17,612 bases of DNA from an uncultured Bermanella sp. GTDB lineage: Bacteria > Pseudomonadota > Gammaproteobacteria > Pseudomonadales > Oceanobacteraceae. Shown piece after piece: positions 5,907 through 14,026 of this stretch; positions within the stretch are counted from its first letter, which is position 1, and the number at the start of each line of letters is the position of its first letter. The DNA lies in contig CAJXIK010000012.1 in assembly GCA_913054445.1 (NCBI GenBank), positions 1 to 17,612 of the forward strand, in the 5' to 3' direction. The notes under the pieces were generated by a model. The model worked only from the letters and a program-made list of their open reading frames with translations, had not been told where the DNA came from and did no database searches. Both the position numbers and the translations under genes were made by a program.

Positions 5907-8900
5907 ATGCTCAAATTGTCCGGTGCTCCTGCACTTTCCGCATTCCGTCGTGAAAAGCTGCTTGCCAAGATCCAGTTAACGCATCCCGATGTGACCGCCG
6001 TTTACGGTGAGTTTGTTCATTTCATCGAGGTGAATGATGAGTTGTCCGCCGACGAGCTGGCCACCTTGCAGCGCATCTTGCGTTACGGGCCAAAGGCTCA
6101 AGCCGAGCAGCCACAAAGCCAGTTGATGCTGGTAGTGCCGCGCATGGGCACTATTAGCCCTTGGTCGTCCAAGGCCACCGACATCGCCAAGAACTGTGGG
6201 TTAAGCAAGATTAGCCGTATTGAGCGCGGCGTGGCTTATTGGGTTGCGGGCTCAGAGGATGTGGCCGCGATTCAGGTGCACCTGTTTGATCGCATGGTGG
6301 AAACCGTATTGAGTGATTTCGATGGCGCGGCGGCTCTGTTCAGTCATGCTCAGCCCGAGCGCATGACTCAGGTTGATATTTTAAACGGCGGCGCGGCGGC
6401 CCTAGAGTCAGCCAATAAAGCGTTAGGCTTGGCTCTGGCCGACGATGAAATCAGCTACCTAGTGGATAACTACAAGGTATTGGGGCGTAACCCTAACGAC
6501 ATCGAATTAATGATGTTTGCCCAGGCCAACTCCGAGCATTGTCGCCACAAGATTTTCAATGCCAGCTGGGATATCGACGGTCAGGCCCAAGACAAATCCC
6601 TGTTTCAGATGATTAAAAACACCTACGAGTGTTTTAGCGACAACATCCTATCGGCCTATAAAGACAACGCCTCGGTCATTCGTGGCTCCCAAGCTGGACG
6701 TTTCTTCCCAGATCCAGAATCTCAAGAGTACCGCTACCATCAAGAGCAGATGGCCATCTTGATGAAGGTCGAGACCCACAACCACCCAACTGCCATCGCG
6801 CCGTTTTCGGGGGCGGCCACCGGTTCGGGTGGTGAAATTCGTGACGAGGGTGCCACCGGCATCGGCTCTAAACCCAAAGCGGGCTTAACCGGCTTTAGCG
6901 TCTCCGATTTGAAAATTCCTGGCTATGAGCAGCCTTGGGAGAGCCACTATGGCAAGCCCCAGCGCATCGCCTCGGCGCTAGATATCATGTTAGAAGGCCC
7001 CATCGGTGGAGCCGCCTTTAACAACGAATTTGGCCGTCCTAACCTGTGTGGTTATTTCCGTACCTACGAACAATTTGCCGACAACGAGGTGCGCGGTTAT
7101 CACAAGCCCATCATGATTGCCGGTGGTTACGGCAACATTCGCGAAGAACACGTACAGAAAAAAGAAATCCCCGTGGGCGGCAAGCTCATCGTCTTAGGCG
7201 GCCCTGCCATGCAGATTGGCTTGGGCGGCAGTGCGGCCTCCTCGGTGGATACCGGAGAGTCCAACGAAGACCTCGACTTTGCATCGGTGCAGCGTGGTAA
7301 TCCCGAAATGGAGCGCCGCTGTCAGGAGGTCATCGACCGCTGCTGGCAGCTAGGTGGCGAAAACCCCATCGTCTTCATTCACGATGTGGGTGCCGGTGGT
7401 TTGTCTAACGCCTTCCCCGAGCTGGTTAACGATGCCGACCGTGGCGGTAAGTTTGAGCTGCGCAAGGTGCCTAACGATGAGCCTGGCATGAGCCCGCTGG
7501 CCATCTGGTGCAACGAATCCCAGGAGCGTTATGTGTTGTCGGTGGCCCCCGAAAATTTGGCCCAATTCGAAGACATCTGTCGGCGCGAGCGTTGTCCGTT
7601 TGCCGTCATCGGCGAGGCCACAGAAGAGAAGCACCTGACGGTGACCGATAGTCACTTTGGCGACCAGCCCGTGGATTTACCCTTACAGGTTTTATTGGGC
7701 AAGGCCCCGCGCATGCACCGCGATGTGACGCGTCACGAACTCGCCCTATCGGCGGTTAACCTTGACGGCATCGAACTAAAAGATGCGGCGCAGCGAGTGT
7801 TGCAACTGCCCAGCGTGGCCAGCAAGAGTTTCTTGATCACCATAGGTGACCGTTCCATTACCGGCACCGTGGCTCGCGATCAGTTTGTGGGCCCTTGGCA
7901 GGTACCGGTGGCCGACGTAGCCGTGACCACCGCCTCATACGATGGCTTAAGCGGTGAGGCCATGGCCATGGGTGAACGCACTCCGGCGGCGCTCATTAAT
8001 GCACCCGCTTCGGGCCGCATGGCAGTGGGTGAGGTGGTGACCAACATCGCCGCCGCCAACATCGAAAAGCTAGAAAACGTCAAGCTGTCTGCCAACTGGA
8101 TGTGTGCCGCCGGCCACCCGGGTGAAGACGACAAGCTTTATCAAACCGTTAAGGCGGTGGGCATGGAGCTGTGCCCCGAGCTGGGCTTAACCATTCCCGT
8201 GGGCAAGGACTCCATGTCCATGAAGACCAAGTGGAGTGAGCGCACCAATAGCAACACAGACGAAGAAAAGACCGTGACCTCACCCATGTCCTTAGTGGTC
8301 ACAGGTTTTGCTCCGGTGCTGGATGCGTCTAAGACGCTCACTCCGCAGCTGCGTGGTGACGATGAAGACAGTGAATTATTGTTAATAGACCTAGGTCGTG
8401 GCCAAAACCGGTTAGGGGCCTCGGCGCTCACGCAGGTGTTTTCTCAGCTGGGCAATGTCACCCCAGACGTGGATGACAGCGAAGACCTAAAGGCCTTCTT
8501 CGCGGTGATTCAGGGTTTAAATCAAGACGATATTTTACTGGCGTATCACGACCGTTCAGACGGTGGCCTATGGGCCACCCTCACCGAGATGAGCTTTGCC
8601 GGTCACTTGGGCCTAGACATTAACCTAGATGCCATCGCTAAGTCCGCAGACGAGGTAATACCTGCCTTGTTCGCCGAAGAGCTGGGCGCGGTGATTCAAG
8701 TGCGCAAGACCGACAGCGAGTTTGTAATGATGCAGCTGGCTGCCGCCGGACTCGATGACTGCACTCACGTCATCGCTAACATCAACGACCGCGACAGCAT
8801 CAGCGTCACCCTCGACGGCGTCGAACTGTTAAGCGAGTCGCGTGTCGACTTGCATCGCCTGTGGTCACGAACCTCTTATGAGGTTCAGGCCATGCGTGAT

Positions 8901-9794
8901 AATGCCCACTGCGCCCAGCAAGAGTTCGATAGCTTGCTAGACAGCGACGACCCAGGTTTGCACGCCGAGCTGAGCTTCGACGTCAACCAAGACGTAGCCG
9001 CGCCATTTGCTAAGGGTGAGCGCCCCCGAGTCGCCATCTTGCGTGAGCAGGGTGTCAACGGTCAGATTGAAATGGCTGCCGCCTTCGACAAGGCCGGTTT
9101 CAGCACGCAGGACGTCCACATGAGTGATGTCTTGAGTGGTCGTGTCACGTTAGACGGTTTCCGTGGCCTAGTGGCCTGTGGTGGTTTCTCATACGGTGAC
9201 GTATTGGGTGCCGGTGAAGGCTGGGCGAAGTCTATTTTGTTTAACGACATCGCCCGCGCCCAGTTTAAGAACTTCTTCGAGCGTGCAGATACGTTCACCT
9301 TAGGCGTGTGTAACGGCTGCCAGATGCTGTCTAACCTGCACGAGCTAATTCCAGGTGCGCAAAACTGGCCGCACTTTGTGCGTAACCAATCGGAGCAGTT
9401 TGAGGCCCGCGTGGCTATGGTCGAGGTACAAGACAGCGACTCTATCCTGCTAGAGGGCATGGCAGGTTCGCGCATGCCCATCGCCATCGCCCACGGTGAG
9501 GGTCACGCCGAGTTCGCCGACGCCGCAGATTTAGCCGCCGTGAACGAGAATGCCTGCGTGGCATTGCGTTATGTGGATAACTTCGGCTTAACCACCGAAG
9601 CTTACCCTGCGAACCCCAATGGCTCGACTCAGGGCATTACCGGGCTAACCGCCGCCAATGGCCGCGTGACCATCATGATGCCGCACCCAGAGCGCGTATT
9701 CCGTGCCGTACAAAACAGTCATTGCCCAGATGAATGGAGCGAAGACGGTGCCTGGATGCGTATGTTTAGAAACGCTCGCGTCTGGTGTGGCTAG
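5907..9794 (+). CDS. purL: Phosphoribosylformylglycinamidine synthase (large, single-chain form)
   Basis: Catalyses the fourth step of de novo purine synthesis: FGAR + glutamine + ATP to FGAM, in the cytoplasm. At 1295 residues it is the usual size of the single-polypeptide gammaproteobacterial enzyme. In order: a PurS-like N-terminal domain (LSGAPALSAFRREKL), linker, the first AIRS/AIRS_C half containing QANSEHCRHKIF and KVETHNHPTA, a second AIRS/AIRS_C half containing PVGKDSMSMKT and YHDRSDGG, and a C-terminal glutamine amidotransferase with nucleophile C1135 (GVCNGCQM) and H1260/E1262 (PHPERVF). These numbers equal those of E. coli PurL. The ATG follows a weak AGAG; the N-terminus matches the family, so the start is firm. 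The transporter gene downstream overlaps its last codons. Confidence 0.98.
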   Translation: MLKLSGAPALSAFRREKLLAKIQLTHPDVTAVYGEFVHFIEVNDELSADELATLQRILRYGPKAQAEQPQSQLMLVVPRMGTISPWSSKATDIAKNCGLSKISRIERGVAYWVAGSEDVAAIQVHLFDRMVETVLSDFDGAAALFSHAQPERMTQVDILNGGAAALESANKALGLALADDEISYLVDNYKVLGRNPNDIELMMFAQANSEHCRHKIFNASWDIDGQAQDKSLFQMIKNTYECFSDNILSAYKDNASVIRGSQAGRFFPDPESQEYRYHQEQMAILMKVETHNHPTAIAPFSGAATGSGGEIRDEGATGIGSKPKAGLTGFSVSDLKIPGYEQPWESHYGKPQRIASALDIMLEGPIGGAAFNNEFGRPNLCGYFRTYEQFADNEVRGYHKPIMIAGGYGNIREEHVQKKEIPVGGKLIVLGGPAMQIGLGGSAASSVDTGESNEDLDFASVQRGNPEMERRCQEVIDRCWQLGGENPIVFIHDVGAGGLSNAFPELVNDADRGGKFELRKVPNDEPGMSPLAIWCNESQERYVLSVAPENLAQFEDICRRERCPFAVIGEATEEKHLTVTDSHFGDQPVDLPLQVLLGKAPRMHRDVTRHELALSAVNLDGIELKDAAQRVLQLPSVASKSFLITIGDRSITGTVARDQFVGPWQVPVADVAVTTASYDGLSGEAMAMGERTPAALINAPASGRMAVGEVVTNIAAANIEKLENVKLSANWMCAAGHPGEDDKLYQTVKAVGMELCPELGLTIPVGKDSMSMKTKWSERTNSNTDEEKTVTSPMSLVVTGFAPVLDASKTLTPQLRGDDEDSELLLIDLGRGQNRLGASALTQVFSQLGNVTPDVDDSEDLKAFFAVIQGLNQDDILLAYHDRSDGGLWATLTEMSFAGHLGLDINLDAIAKSADEVIPALFAEELGAVIQVRKTDSEFVMMQLAAAGLDDCTHVIANINDRDSISVTLDGVELLSESRVDLHRLWSRTSYEVQAMRDNAHCAQQEFDSLLDSDDPGLHAELSFDVNQDVAAPFAKGERPRVAILREQGVNGQIEMAAAFDKAGFSTQDVHMSDVLSGRVTLDGFRGLVACGGFSYGDVLGAGEGWAKSILFNDIARAQFKNFFERADTFTLGVCNGCQMLSNLHELIPGAQNWPHFVRNQSEQFEARVAMVEVQDSDSILLEGMAGSRMPIAIAHGEGHAEFADAADLAAVNENACVALRYVDNFGLTTEAYPANPNGSTQGITGLTAANGRVTIMMPHPERVFRAVQNSHCPDEWSEDGAWMRMFRNARVWCG

Positions 9795-10734
9795 GTCTCT
9801 ACCTAACCCGTTGACTAATCCGTTGCCTAGCCAAGGGCCTAAGCCACTGCCTAGGCCACTGGCCATCTTCATTCTGGTGCTGTGCGCCACGCTGTTTGCC
9901 GGCAATCACATTGCCGCGCGCTTTGCGTTTTCTGACGGTGTCGGTTTGTTGTTGGCGGTGCTGGCTCGTTCTGGGGTGGCACTAATATTAATGTTGCTGA
10001 TTGCCTTCATCGGCAGGGCGGCGTTTAAAATCCCCAAACAGATGGTGGCCGCACAAATCGCGGTGGGAGTATTGATCGCCGCGCAAAGCGTGTGTTTGTA
10101 CTCCGCCATCACCCGTGTACCCGTGGCCATGGCGCTGCTGTTGGTGAATACCTGGCCCATGATGTTTATTCTGGCCAGTTGGGCGCTGGGCAAGCGCCAA
10201 CCCAATGTTAAGACCTTCATCTTATTAATGACTATCCTTTTCGGTCTGGTGCTGGTGCTGGATATTAGCTCTGCGTTTAATGGGGCGAATGTCGGTGCCG
10301 AGACCCTGCTGGGCATCGTGCTCGCCACCCTGGCCGCCTTATTTTTGGCGCTGACCATGTGGCTGACTCAGTACCACTTGGCCCCCATTGCAGGCTCGGT
10401 GCGCAGCAGTTATACCATGCTAGTAGTGGTCATTATCGCGGCTGTCATGGGGGTGTTTGAGGTGTTGCCCGGAGGCTTGGATTTACCGCAAAGCGATGTT
10501 GGCTGGTGGGGTTTGGCTGGCTTAGCGGTGATGTATGGCGTCGCCTTTACGCTCTTGTTTGTGTTGGCCCCGCGGCTCGATATGGCCAGTAACTCGCCCA
10601 TGCTCAATGGTGAGCCGGTGGCGGCCTTGTTTTTAGCCTATGCGCTGTTGGGTCAGCTATTGAATGAGGTGCAGCTAGTGGGCGGTGCTATCGTGGTGGT
10701 GGGCATTGTCACCCTAGGTTTGATGGGGCGTTAA
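9787..10734 (+). CDS. EamA/DMT-family inner-membrane transporter
   Basis: A very hydrophobic protein with about ten predicted membrane segments in two similar halves, as in drug/metabolite transporters of the EamA family. Segment 1 (AIFILVLCATLFAGNHIAARF) and the last segment (VGGAIVVVGIVTLGLM) are typical; the transported substrate cannot be told. The frame is open from 9703, but upstream codons lie inside the purL C-terminus and look like its shadow. I take GTG 9787, which overlaps the purL stop by 8 bases and gives 315 residues. TTG 9811 or 9823 would give a more usual short N-terminus, and ATG 9730 a longer one. No strong Shine-Dalgarno sequence decides between them. Residues 5-25 are a PLxx-repeat, proline-rich linker encoded by a 12-bp tandem repeat. 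Probably co-transcribed with purL. The start is uncertain, the family is not. Confidence 0.88.
   Translation: MARSLPNPLTNPLPSQGPKPLPRPLAIFILVLCATLFAGNHIAARFAFSDGVGLLLAVLARSGVALILMLLIAFIGRAAFKIPKQMVAAQIAVGVLIAAQSVCLYSAITRVPVAMALLLVNTWPMMFILASWALGKRQPNVKTFILLMTILFGLVLVLDISSAFNGANVGAETLLGIVLATLAALFLALTMWLTQYHLAPIAGSVRSSYTMLVVVIIAAVMGVFEVLPGGLDLPQSDVGWWGLAGLAVMYGVAFTLLFVLAPRLDMASNSPMLNGEPVAALFLAYALLGQLLNEVQLVGGAIVVVGIVTLGLMGR
9808..9860 (+). repeat. 12-bp degenerate tandem repeat in the transporter 5' end
   Basis: Successive units are GTTGACTAATCC, GTTGCCTAGCCA, AGGGCCTAAGCC and ACTGCCTAGGCC, followed by a partial ACTGGCC. They encode PLxx tetrapeptides (PLTN, PLPS, QGPK, PLPR) just before the first membrane segment. 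The period is a multiple of three, so unit gain or loss keeps the frame. Confidence 0.7.
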
Positions 10735-10737
10735 CGT

Positions 10738-10761
10738 AAAAAACTCCCGAAGGAGTTTTTT
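10738..10761. terminator. Bidirectional intrinsic terminator
   Basis: AAAAAACTCC (10738-10747), loop CGAA, GGAGTTTTTT (10752-10761): a fully paired 10-bp arm whose A/T part supplies a T-run on either strand. It sits 3 bases after the transporter stop and 12 bases after the end of minus-strand yhbY, so it can end both convergent transcripts. Confidence 0.92.
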
Positions 10762-10773
10762 AGGTCGGCGCGA

Positions 10774-11076
10774 TTAGCGCAATAGGTTCGATTTTTTAGG
10801 ATCGGGCTCTTTTGCTGCCCTGTATAGCAGGGCAATGTTGCCGATGCCTTGCACTAGGGTGGCGCGACAGCTCTTGAGAGTTTGCTCGATAAGCGTTTGC
10901 TTGAGTTCGCGGTCGCCCACCGAGTATTTCACCTTGATCAGTTCATGATCTTCCAAGGCGCGGTTAATCTCCATTAACACGTTTTCGTTGAGGCCATTAC
11001 CGGCCACGATCACAACAGGATTAAGCTTGTGGCCTATGGTTCTTAGGGCTTTTTTACGGTCTGGTGATAGCGCCAT
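10774..11076 (-). CDS. yhbY: Ribosome assembly RNA-binding protein, CRM domain
   Basis: A 100-residue protein consisting of a single CRM (KH-like) RNA-binding domain, linked in E. coli to assembly of the 50S subunit. The start LSPDRKKALRTIGHKLNPVV, the GNGLNENV loop (the family's GxxG-type signature) and DHELIKVK are characteristic. ATG 11076 is preceded on its strand by GAGAAG at a usable distance. It is divergent from rlmE, exactly as in E. coli and Pseudomonas, which pairs two genes acting on the large subunit. Length and order match the family. Confidence 0.95.
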   Translation of the reverse strand: MALSPDRKKALRTIGHKLNPVVIVAGNGLNENVLMEINRALEDHELIKVKYSVGDRELKQTLIEQTLKSCRATLVQGIGNIALLYRAAKEPDPKKSNLLR

Positions 11077-11153
11077 TACTGCTTCTCGAAATCAAAAGTC
11101 TAATTGAAGTGTCTAAATCGAATGTAAGTACGACCTTTGGGTCGAATTTTAGT

Positions 11154-11162
11154 ATTATAACA
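11154..11162 (-). promoter_or_regulatory. Extended -10 promoter for yhbY
   Basis: On the minus strand the sequence reads TGTTATAAT (11162-11154): a consensus TATAAT with the TGn extension, 78 bases from the yhbY start. The -35 region is weak, as is usual for extended -10 promoters. On the plus strand the same bases give an overlapping TATTAT that might serve rlmE, but no -35 is evident there. The 5-bp hairpin CGACC-TTTG-GGTCG (11131-11144) lies between this box and yhbY. Confidence 0.5.
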
Positions 11163-11192
11163 GGCACACACCCTTTTGCAGTAACACTTACT

Positions 11193-11819
11193 ATGGCCCA
11201 ATCAAAAACCAGTAAAGCTTGGCTTAAAGAGCACTTCGATGATCGCTTCGTAAAGCAGTCTAAGCAGGATGGCTATCGCAGTCGGGCCAGTTATAAACTG
11301 CTAGAGATGCAGGAAAAAGACAAGCTTATCAAGCCGGGTATGAAGGTGGTGGATCTGGGCAGTGCTCCGGGGGGCTGGTCTCAGGTGGCGGCGCGGCTAG
11401 TGGGTGATAAGGGCAGTGTGGTGGCGTCAGACATCTTAGACATGGACGCGCTGGCCGATGTTACCTTTATTAAAGGTGATTTCACCGAGGCAAGCGTCTA
11501 TGAATCTATTTTGCAGGCCATGAATGGCGAGCGTGCAGACCTTGTAATCTCGGATATGGCCCCCAACATGAGTGGCATGAGCGCGGTGGATCAACCGGCA
11601 GCCATGTATTTGGTGGAGCTGGCCCTAGACTTGGGGGTGCAAATTTTGAAGCCGGGCGGCAACTTTGTGGCTAAAGTCTTTCAGGGCGAGGGCTTCGATG
11701 AATATCTGCGCGCCTTGCGTGAAAATTTTCAAAAAGTCGTTACCCGCAAGCCCGACTCGTCACGCGCCCGCTCGCGGGAAGTGTATTTGCTCGGCAAGGG
11801 TTTCAAGGGCGGCGCGTAG
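11193..11819 (+). CDS. rlmE: 23S rRNA 2'-O-ribose U2552 methyltransferase
   Basis: RlmE (RrmJ/FtsJ) methylates U2552 of 23S rRNA in the nearly mature 50S subunit using S-adenosylmethionine. The SAM-binding motif VVDLGSAPGGWSQVA is at residues 52-66, and the catalytic K-D-K-E tetrad is visible as K35, D121, K161 and E196. The frame is open from 11064, but ATG 11193 gives 208 residues with the family's N-terminus (KTSKAWLKEHFDDRFVKQS) and E. coli-like length; the extra upstream codons cross the yhbY promoter and start. It begins the plus-strand run leading to ftsH, a linkage shared with E. coli. Confidence 0.97.
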   Translation: MAQSKTSKAWLKEHFDDRFVKQSKQDGYRSRASYKLLEMQEKDKLIKPGMKVVDLGSAPGGWSQVAARLVGDKGSVVASDILDMDALADVTFIKGDFTEASVYESILQAMNGERADLVISDMAPNMSGMSAVDQPAAMYLVELALDLGVQILKPGGNFVAKVFQGEGFDEYLRALRENFQKVVTRKPDSSRARSREVYLLGKGFKGGA

Positions 11820-11982
11820 CTTAGGCAGCGTCTAGCCTCGGCTGGGCGTTCGTGAGCCATTCTGTGTGTGCTATCATTAATTGATTGCTCGACGGCACGG
11901 TTCGTGACTAAGTGCGTGTGTATGTAGTATCGTTAGAAATACTTGGTAATTTAACAGATTGTAGAGGTTGGACTCGGTAGAC

Positions 11983-13920
11983 ATGGCAAAGAATTTAATA
12001 TTATGGCTCATCATTGCGGCAGTGTTGCTCACTGTTTTTCAAAAGCTTGATTCTCCCGTATCCAACCAAGAAATTGCCTACTCCCAATTTGTTGAATTGG
12101 TAAGGCAGGGCGATGTTAAAAAAGTCAGCATATCCGGCCCCGACATTGTGGGTGAATACAATAACGGCCAGACCTTCGAGACCGTGCGCCCCATTCACGA
12201 TCCTAAGTTAATGGATGACCTCTTCAACCACAAGGTTGAGGTTAAGGGCAAAAAACAAGAGCCGCAGAGCATCTGGACTCAGCTGCTGGTCGCTTCATTT
12301 CCTATTCTCGTGATTATCGCGGTATTCATGTTTTTCATGCGGCAGATGCAGGGCGGCGGCGGTGGCGGTCGTGGTCCCATGTCGTTTGGTAAGTCCAAGG
12401 CTAAGCTGCTGGGAGAAGATCAAATTAAAACCACGTTTGCCGATGTGGCAGGCTGTGATGAAGCCAAGGAAGATGTGCAGGAGTTGGTAGAATTCTTACG
12501 AGACCCAGCCAGATACCAACGCTTAGGCGGCCAGATTCCCCGTGGCATATTGATGGTGGGGCAGCCGGGTACGGGTAAGACTCTGCTGGCCAAGGCCATC
12601 GCCGGTGAAGCCAAGGTGCCTTTCTTTGCCATATCGGGCTCAGATTTTGTTGAGATGTTCGTGGGCGTCGGCGCATCACGAGTGCGTGATATGTTCGAGC
12701 AAGCCAAGAAACAATCTCCCTGTATCATCTTCATAGATGAAATAGACGCGGTGGGTCGTAGTCGAGGCGTGGGCGTGGGCGGCGGTAACGACGAGCGCGA
12801 GCAAACCTTAAACCAGTTACTGGTAGAGATGGACGGCTTCGAAGGCAACGACGGCATCATCGTCATCGCCGCCACTAACCGCCCAGATGTATTGGATCCA
12901 GCCTTGCTGCGACCGGGTCGTTTCGACCGTCAGGTGGTGGTGGGCTTACCCGATATTCGCGGACGCGAGCAAATCCTTAAGGTGCACATGCGTAAGGTGC
13001 CAATTAGCGAAAACGTAGAACCCAAGGTGATTGCCCGTGGTACGCCTGGTTTTTCCGGTGCCGACCTTGCCAACCTAGTGAACGAGGCCGCCCTGTTTGC
13101 CGCCCGTGCGGAGCGCACCAGTGTGACCATGGAGGAGTTCGAGAAAGCCAAAGATAAAATCATGATGGGTGCCGAGCGCAAGTCCATGGTCATGTCTGAA
13201 AACGAAAAAATCAACACCGCCTATCATGAAGCGGGCCACGCCATCGTCGGTCGCATCATGCCAGAGCACGACCCTGTCTATAAAGTGTCCATTATCCCCC
13301 GTGGCCGTGCCTTGGGTGTGACGATGTTCTTGCCGGAAGAAGATCGCTACAGCATTAGTAAGCGTGGCATAGAAAGCAATATTTGCTCCTTATATGGTGG
13401 TCGTATCGCCGAAGAGATTACTCTAGGCAAGGATGGCGTGACCACAGGTGCGTCTAATGACATCGAACGCGCCACTCAGTATGCTCGCAACTATGTGACC
13501 AAGTGGGGCTTGTCTGAGAAGCTCGGTGCTCAGCTGTACGTTGAGGAAGAGCAAAACGGCTACATAGGTTCGTCTGGCGGTGGTCAGATGGCGCATCTGT
13601 CAGATGAGACCGCTCGCAGTATAGACGCCGAAGTTAAATCTGTGTTGGATCGTTGCTACACAAAGGCCGAAGAAATCCTCGTAGAGCATCGCGGGCAGCT
13701 AGAGATGATGAAAGACGCCTTGATGGAATATGAGACCATCGACAGCAAACAGATCGATGACATCATGAGCGGTCAAAAACCCCGCCCTCCGCAATCCTGG
13801 TCGGATGAAGACAAGGGCAACGGTGACTCTCCCCAGGCGGCAGAGCCTGAGGTTAAGGTCGATGTGTCCAGCGAAGACGACAGCAAGCCATCCCCCGGCG
13901 AAGAAGCCAGCAAACTTTAA
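11983..13920 (+). CDS. ftsH: ATP-dependent zinc metalloprotease FtsH
   Basis: Hexameric inner-membrane AAA+ protease that degrades membrane and short-lived cytoplasmic proteins (in E. coli LpxC, sigma-32 and unassembled SecY). The 645 residues contain: membrane segment 1 (about 4-20), a periplasmic domain, membrane segment 2 (about 101-119) ending in FFMRQMQGGGG, Walker A GQPGTGKT (193-200), Walker B IIFIDEID, the second region of homology ending in RPGRFDRQ, and zinc site HEAGH (415-419) with third ligand D493. The tail is acidic and Ser/Pro-rich. ATG 11983 is chosen over TTG 11968 because MAKNLILWL is the family N-terminus; the AGAGG at 11963-11967 abuts the TTG and is too far from the ATG, so the ribosome-binding site is poorly defined. 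Walker A has Gln where E. coli has Pro. Confidence 0.97.
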   Translation: MAKNLILWLIIAAVLLTVFQKLDSPVSNQEIAYSQFVELVRQGDVKKVSISGPDIVGEYNNGQTFETVRPIHDPKLMDDLFNHKVEVKGKKQEPQSIWTQLLVASFPILVIIAVFMFFMRQMQGGGGGGRGPMSFGKSKAKLLGEDQIKTTFADVAGCDEAKEDVQELVEFLRDPARYQRLGGQIPRGILMVGQPGTGKTLLAKAIAGEAKVPFFAISGSDFVEMFVGVGASRVRDMFEQAKKQSPCIIFIDEIDAVGRSRGVGVGGGNDEREQTLNQLLVEMDGFEGNDGIIVIAATNRPDVLDPALLRPGRFDRQVVVGLPDIRGREQILKVHMRKVPISENVEPKVIARGTPGFSGADLANLVNEAALFAARAERTSVTMEEFEKAKDKIMMGAERKSMVMSENEKINTAYHEAGHAIVGRIMPEHDPVYKVSIIPRGRALGVTMFLPEEDRYSISKRGIESNICSLYGGRIAEEITLGKDGVTTGASNDIERATQYARNYVTKWGLSEKLGAQLYVEEEQNGYIGSSGGGQMAHLSDETARSIDAEVKSVLDRCYTKAEEILVEHRGQLEMMKDALMEYETIDSKQIDDIMSGQKPRPPQSWSDEDKGNGDSPQAAEPEVKVDVSSEDDSKPSPGEEASKL

Positions 13921-13939
13921 TCGTATCGATATGCTGCAT

Positions 13940-13971
13940 ACAAAGGCAATGGGCTTACCCATTGCCTTTGT
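13940..13971. other. 14-bp perfect hairpin between ftsH and folP
   Basis: ACAAAGGCAATGGG (13940-13953), loop CTTA, CCCATTGCCTTTGT (13958-13971): fourteen uninterrupted pairs starting 20 bases after the ftsH stop. GCTATCTG follows instead of a T-run, so it is not a classic terminator. It may protect the ftsH 3' end, reduce read-through into folP, or mark a processing site (inference). Confidence 0.85.
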
Positions 13972-14026
13972 GCTATCTGCTGTGTTGAAATCAAACGCTT
14001 AAAAAAACATTAAAAACCGAGTTGTT

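Noticed and set aside
9703..9786. Start of the transporter at 9703 inside purL
   Set aside because: This stretch is the out-of-frame reading of the conserved purL C-terminus (PHPERVF region). The protein part is hydrophilic and unlike EamA N-termini.
11064..11192. Longer N-terminus for rlmE
   Set aside because: The extra 43 codons cross the yhbY start and promoter and do not resemble RlmE. ATG 11193 gives the family length and N-terminus.
11968..11982. TTG start for ftsH
   Set aside because: It would add five residues before the conserved MAKNLILWL, and the AGAGG upstream touches the TTG, leaving no spacing.
13805..14002. 65-codon frame overlapping the ftsH 3' end
   Set aside because: It is a shadow of the ftsH tail in another frame and runs through the 13940-13971 hairpin. 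No family or ribosome-binding site is evident.
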